Source of the DNA: Betaproteobacteria bacterium RIFCSPLOWO2_02_FULL_68_150
GTDB lineage: Bacteria > Pseudomonadota > Gammaproteobacteria > Burkholderiales > SG8-39
Direction: 5' to 3'
DNA: 40,466 nucleotides
Assembly (NCBI GenBank): GCA_001771975.1
Contig: MERE01000101.1
Location: forward strand, 1-40,466
In this document: positions 36,488-40,466 of the stretch, in pieces
Position numbering within the stretch: the stretch's first letter is position 1
How the letters are laid out: each line of letters opens with the position of its first letter
Made by a program: the position numbers and the translations under genes
Notes under the pieces: model-generated
What the model was told of the DNA's origin: nothing
The model's input: only the letters and a program-made list of their open reading frames with translations
Database searches by the model: none

Positions 36488-37173
36488 GGGTCCTGCGCTC
36501 GGGCGAACACGTAGCCTGCGCCCCGCACGGTGAGAATGCGGCGCGGTTTTTTCGGGTCGTCCTCGATCGCGGCGCGAATGCGCGACACATGCACATCGAT
36601 CGAGCGATCGAACGCCTCGAGCGGCTCGCCCTTGACGAGATCCATCAGCTGTTCGCGGGAGAGCACGCGGCCCGCGTGCTCGGACAACGCGAGGAGCAGG
36701 GCAAACTGATAGCCGGTGAGCGGCTTGTCGGCACCGTCCAGCCGGACCGTGCGGGCATCGCGGTCGATTTCGAGCCGGCCGAAGCGCAGCGCGCCGCCCG
36801 CCGAACCGCGCGATCCACGCCGCAGGATGGCGCGCAGCCGGGCCAGCAGCTCGCGCGGCTCGAAAGGCTTGGGCAGGTAGTCGTCGGCGCCCATTTCCAG
36901 GCCTACGATGCGATCGGCAGGGTCGCCGCGCGCGGTCAGCATCAGGATCGGCAGCGCGCTCGCCTGCCGAACGCGCCGGCAGACCTCGAGTCCGCTGAGA
37001 TCGGGCAGCATCAAGTCGAGTACCAGCGCATCGAACGGCTCGCGTGCGAGCCGCTCGATGCCGGAGCCGCCGCGGGGTTCCACCGCAACTCGATAGCCTG
37101 CCTCGCCCAGGTATTCAGCCACCATGCCGGCAAGGCGGGCGTCGTCCTCGATCAGCAGGATGCGCTGCGGCAT
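36484..37173 (-). CDS. OmpR/PhoB-family response regulator
   Basis: 229 aa; MPQRILLIEDDARLAGMVAEYLGEAGY...LVLDLMLPDLSGLEV...LMLTARGD...GADDYLPKPFEPRELLARL; C-terminal winged helix FDRSIDVHVSRIRAAIEDDPKKPRRILTVRGAGYVFA. Confidence 0.95.
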   Translation of the reverse strand: MPQRILLIEDDARLAGMVAEYLGEAGYRVAVEPRGGSGIERLAREPFDALVLDLMLPDLSGLEVCRRVRQASALPILMLTARGDPADRIVGLEMGADDYLPKPFEPRELLARLRAILRRGSRGSAGGALRFGRLEIDRDARTVRLDGADKPLTGYQFALLLALSEHAGRVLSREQLMDLVKGEPLEAFDRSIDVHVSRIRAAIEDDPKKPRRILTVRGAGYVFARAQDP

Positions 37174-37182
37174 CCGGCGAGT

Positions 37183-37710
37183 CTAGCCCCGATGCATGCG
37201 CCCGCCGCCGCGCCCGCCCCTTCGCTGCTGAATGTGCTGGGCAGCTTTCTTGCGCTGTTCAGGGGTCAGCACGTCGGCAGCATCGGCGAGTGCCTGCGAC
37301 AGGCGCTTCGATGCGGCGTCCGCCGCCTGGATCTGCTCGCCGCGCAGCCGCTCGAGCGCGGCACGGTCGACCGTAGGCGCAGACAGCAGCTCCATGCCGC
37401 GCTTGCGCGCCTCCGTCACCTTCTGGCGCAGCGGATGCAGTTCCTTCGCTGCGGACTTGGCGATCTCTACGAGCTTCGCGCTCTGCTCCGGCGTGGCGTC
37501 GACTTCAACCGCGAAGTGCTTCACCATGCGCTCGATGCGCTGGTCCAGTTGCGCTGCATCGAACCGGCCACCCATGAAACCGCGCCCCTGCGGGCCGTGA
37601 CCCGGGCCGCCGTGCGCCCAGGCGTTGACGCCGATGCCGGCGGCCAGGCTACCGACCAGTGTTGCGATCGTTGCGCGCCGGAAGAAGCGGCGCCTGCTGT
37701 TGTCTTCCAT
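37183..37710 (-). CDS. Spy/CpxP-like periplasmic protein
   Basis: 175 aa; RRRFFRRATIATLVGSLAAGIGVNAWA signal, DATPEQSAKLVEIAKSAAKELHPLRQKVTEARKRGMELLSAPTVDRAALERLRGEQIQAADAASKRLSQALADAADVLTPEQRKK (LTxxQ). Confidence 0.88.
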   Translation of the reverse strand: MEDNSRRRFFRRATIATLVGSLAAGIGVNAWAHGGPGHGPQGRGFMGGRFDAAQLDQRIERMVKHFAVEVDATPEQSAKLVEIAKSAAKELHPLRQKVTEARKRGMELLSAPTVDRAALERLRGEQIQAADAASKRLSQALADAADVLTPEQRKKAAQHIQQRRGGRGGGRMHRG

Positions 37711-37793
37711 GATGGTTCCTTTCGTTGGGTGAAAACCGGGATTCCGGTGAGGTGCAGTCTGCCCCGGACCCGTAAGCCGAATATCTCGGCCGC

Positions 37794-37808
37794 GTAAAGT
37801 TATGTTAA
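37794..37808. promoter_or_regulatory. AT-rich direct-repeat box, candidate OmpR-family regulator site
   Basis: GTAAAGTTATGTTAA on + strand (minus: TTAAC-ATAAC-TTTAC), about 84 nt upstream of the Spy-like ATG; resembles the GTAAA-N5-GTAAA CpxR-type arrangement. Confidence 0.5.
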
Positions 37809-39199
37809 GCGCCGGGCAATGTCGCTGATTCGCCCAGGTCCCACATCAATCCCGCCATCAGGCGCAGCGCATCGCGTGCCACAGGCGCCAGGAGGTGCTC
37901 GTTGGGGGCGTGCTGGCTGCACGACGCGTAGGAATGCGGGATCCAGACCGTCGGCAGGCCGAGCAGGTCGGCGAAGATGTCGTTCGGCAGCGAACCGCCG
38001 AGGTTGGGCAGGATCGCCGGCCGAATGCCGGACGTACGCTGCAGCGACTGCGCCGTCCAGCGCACCCAGGGATGTTCCGGATCCAGCCGGGTCGCTGCAA
38101 AGTAGCCGTCGCGCGCCGGCGTCACCTTGACCGCGCCATGACCGTGCCGTTCCAGGTGGCGGCGCAATGCCGGAACGATGTCCGCGGGGTCGATGCCCAC
38201 GACGTAGCGCAATTGCACGTGCGCGCTCGCGCGCGGCGGAATCGCATTGACCGGGAAATCCGGGTTGCCGCAGGTAAAGGCAAGCACTTCGAAACTCGAC
38301 CAGCCGAAAACGCGCTCGGCGGGCGACAGCCCCGGTTCGCCCCAGTCGGTGTCGATTGCAGGTCCGTCCGCACCCCCGTCCACTGCGCAATCGGCGAGTG
38401 CGGCGAGCACCGACGCGGTAAGCGATTGCGGGCGCCATTCCGGCACCTTGATCTCGCCCTTGGGGCCGGTGATCGCAGCCAGCGCCTGCGCGAGGATGAT
38501 CCCCGGATTGGCGAGCAGCCCGCCCCAATTGCCGGAATGGTGGCCGCCGGCGCGCAGGTCGATCGAGAGATCCATGTTCATCGCGCCGCGCGTGCCGAGA
38601 AAAATCGTCGGCCGGCCGGGGGCGAGGCGCGGTCCGTCGGAAGCGATCAGCACATCCGCCCGCAGGGCCTCACGGCGTTGCGCGCAGACTTCGCGCAGGC
38701 CCGGCGAGCCGATTTCCTCGCCCGTCTCGATGAGCAGCTTGAGGTTGAAACCGAGTTTGCCGCGCGTCTCCAGCACCGCCGCGAGCGCGGCCAGGTTGAT
38801 CGTATGCTGGCCCTTGTTGTCTGCGGTGCCGCGGCCGTAGAGGCGGTCGCCCTCGCGCGTCAGCGTCCAGGGGTCGAGCCCCGCGCGCCACAGGGCCTCC
38901 TGGCCGCGGATCACGTCGCCGTGGCCATAGGAGAACACCGTAACCGTTGACGGATCTTCGATACGCTCGGCGAGCAGGAACGGTCCCCCTGCCACTACGG
39001 GGTTCTCCAGAACCCGGCAGCGAAACCCCAGGCTTTCGAGGCTCGGCTGCATTTCCGCGGCGAGATAGCGCCTCAGATCCTCCCTGCGCCCAGGGTTCTG
39101 GCTTTCGGTCGGAATCGCGACCCGGCGCGCAAGGTCGGCGAAGAACTCGCCCTGGTCGAAATGGCGCTCGGCGCGCTGGATGGCCTGTTCCCTGCTCAC
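37805..39199 (-). CDS. M20 family metallopeptidase (dipeptidase-like)
   Basis: 464 aa; TVFSYGHGDVIRGQEALWRAGLDPWTLTREGDRLYGRGTADNKGQHTINLAAL, ETGEEIGSPGL; GTG start inferred. Confidence 0.9.
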   Translation of the reverse strand: MSREQAIQRAERHFDQGEFFADLARRVAIPTESQNPGRREDLRRYLAAEMQPSLESLGFRCRVLENPVVAGGPFLLAERIEDPSTVTVFSYGHGDVIRGQEALWRAGLDPWTLTREGDRLYGRGTADNKGQHTINLAALAAVLETRGKLGFNLKLLIETGEEIGSPGLREVCAQRREALRADVLIASDGPRLAPGRPTIFLGTRGAMNMDLSIDLRAGGHHSGNWGGLLANPGIILAQALAAITGPKGEIKVPEWRPQSLTASVLAALADCAVDGGADGPAIDTDWGEPGLSPAERVFGWSSFEVLAFTCGNPDFPVNAIPPRASAHVQLRYVVGIDPADIVPALRRHLERHGHGAVKVTPARDGYFAATRLDPEHPWVRWTAQSLQRTSGIRPAILPNLGGSLPNDIFADLLGLPTVWIPHSYASCSQHAPNEHLLAPVARDALRLMAGLMWDLGESATLPGA

Positions 39200-39369
39200 G
39201 CAGGGATGGTACGACTCCCCGGGGTCCCGGGCGAGCGCAGCGCGGGAAGCTTGCGAAACTGCTCGGGCAACTCGACCCAGCCGGCAAACAGAACCTCCGG
39301 GCCGTAGCCGCCCGGCGGGGCCGCGCGGCGCGCCCGGAAGCGCGCGAAGATTCTGCCGAGAAGTCGCAT
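39196..39369 (-). CDS. Small uncharacterised ORF coupled to M20 peptidase
   Basis: Manual reading, 57 aa: MRLLGRIFARFRARRAAPPGGYGPEVLFAGWVELPEQFRKLPALRSPGTPGSRTIPA; GTGA overlap with the M20 start. Not in ORF track (below length cutoff). Confidence 0.35.
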   Translation of the reverse strand: MRLLGRIFARFRARRAAPPGGYGPEVLFAGWVELPEQFRKLPALRSPGTPGSRTIPA

Positions 39370-39440
39370 GGTGCGGGTCGCAGTTTAGGCAGCGGTCATT
39401 ACACTGCCATGAACGGTCTAACGTCTGTGGCGGGAAAAGG

Positions 39441-39807
39441 TTGAACGCGACTGCAAATTTTCATTTACACGGCGAACTCGTGGCGCTGCTGCAGCGCGAG
39501 CGGCGCGGTGGGATTTTTGCCTGCACCTGCGCGCGCGCTGCCAGCCTGAAGAACGCCATCGAGACGCTGGGCGTGCCGCATACCGAGGTCGGCCGGCTGC
39601 TGGTGAACGGCGCGCCCGCGACCCTCGCGCGCACGGTGCGCGAGGGCGATGCGATCGAGGTCTTCCCGTGGCGCCGGGATGCGGGGGCGCACGAGAATGC
39701 GCTTTCCGACGCGAACATCCGGCGGGCGACGCACGCACTACCAGCGGATGCAGGCGGTGCTGCAGGGACTGCTGCCGGACGCCCCTTCAGCCGACTTGCC
39801 TGGCTAG
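39441..39807 (+). pseudogene. Remnant of Mut7-C ubiquitin-like/RNase domain protein with central deletion and frameshift
   Basis: N-terminal ubiquitin-like part NATANFHLHGELVALLQRERRGGIFACTCARAASLKNAIETLGVPHTEVGRLLVNGAPATLARTVREGDAIEVFPWR, then an abrupt switch; in another frame THYQRMQAVLQGLLPDAPSADLPG* looks like the C-terminal tail after the zinc-ribbon (GSHYERM-like). Confidence 0.65.
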
Positions 39808-40466
39808 GCCCTCACATAGGCCCAGCCGCCCTGAAGACGCTTGACCACCTGGTCGAGCGCCGAAGGCGCGACCTCGACACCTGGCAGCAGCCGTACTACG
39901 ACGCCCTTCTCGCGCAGCCGGTCGATGCTCTGGTTGCACGCCACGAGGGTCACGCCGGGGTACGCGGCGCGTAGCGCAGCCAGCCGCTCCGGAAACGGGG
40001 CAACGTCGGAGCGCAGCATGTCGAGCCCGCTGCTGTTGGCGACGACCTCCACGCGCAGCCAGCGTCCATCCCGGCTCGCCGCGCGCAGCACATCCTCGAT
40101 CTCGTCCAGCGCCGTGCCAATCGTCTCGCGGCGCGAGGTACTGACGTGAACCAGAATGCGGTCGCCCACGACCTCACGCAGCGTCGCACCGGCCGTGAGC
40201 GCGCGCTCCAGCTCGATCGCCTCGGGGCCCCATGCCGAACGGCCCAGCCAGCCGGTCGCCACGCTCAAAAGGCAAACTGCCGCGATGGCGGCCCAGCGTG
40301 TTCCCCGCAAGGGTGCCCGGGGCGCGACCGCTGGCTGCGCGTATGCGTTCTGCACAAGGTCCTTCACCGCGCGGATGCCGCAAACCTGCGCGCGAAGACC
40401 CTCATCCTGCTGCAACCGCGCCGCGACACGGGCCCATTCGGCCTGGTCGAGCTCGCCGTCGACGAA
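39804..40466 (-). CDS. Anti-sigma-factor-like N-terminus + TM + DsrE-like C-terminal domain; 5' end beyond window
   Basis: Minus reading from window edge FVDGELDQAEWARVAARLQQDEGLRAQVCGIRAVKDLVQNAYAQ...TRWAAIAAVCLLSVATGWLGRSAWG (TM)...RILVHVSTSRRETIGTALDEIEDVLRAASRDGRWLRVEVVANSSGLDMLRSDVAPFPERLAALRAAYPGVTLVACNQSIDRLREKGVVVRLLPGVEVAPSALDQVVKRLQGGWAYVRA. Confidence 0.75.
   Translation of the reverse strand, partial: FVDGELDQAEWARVAARLQQDEGLRAQVCGIRAVKDLVQNAYAQPAVAPRAPLRGTRWAAIAAVCLLSVATGWLGRSAWGPEAIELERALTAGATLREVVGDRILVHVSTSRRETIGTALDEIEDVLRAASRDGRWLRVEVVANSSGLDMLRSDVAPFPERLAALRAAYPGVTLVACNQSIDRLREKGVVVRLLPGVEVAPSALDQVVKRLQGGWAYVRA

Overview
The window is about 40.5 kb of GC-rich, gene-dense bacterial chromosome, probably betaproteobacterial (inferred from gene content). 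I found no rRNA, tRNA, CRISPR array, IS element or prophage. Recognisable content, left to right: (i) a leftward operon with an alpha/beta hydrolase, MFS transporter, HyuA/HyuB-type proteins and a PaaK-like acyl-CoA ligase; (ii) an EamA transporter; (iii) an AttH/CrtC-like protein with an FtsX-type permease; (iv) a HAMP-adenylate cyclase, an ABC_sub_bind protein and a quinone-reductase-like MDR; (v) glnS and a cold-shock gene with a clear promoter and leader; (vi) two diverged copies of an uncharacterised small-gene module (17.3-17.9 kb and 21.8-23.1 kb), each directly behind a near-identical intrinsic terminator; (vii) GST, a 5'-truncated MBL gene, enoyl-CoA hydratase and an acyl-CoA synthetase; (viii) ArfB with a small zinc-ribbon-like protein, a TAXI-type binding protein, a DUF3300-like protein, two SDRs and a LOG-family protein; (ix) SPFH/NfeD, a LuxR-type regulator, an acyltransferase and EttA; (x) a Cpx/Rst-like histidine kinase, response regulator and Spy protein, then an M20 peptidase; (xi) a collapsed Mut7-C gene and an anti-sigma/DsrE-like fusion cut by the window edge. 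The best candidate for an undescribed system is the duplicated terminator-led module. Secondary leads are two in-window gene-collapse junctions, a likely frameshift at the CoA-ligase N-terminus, an AT-rich candidate regulator box upstream of the Spy/RR/HK operon, and an FtsX permease without an ATPase.
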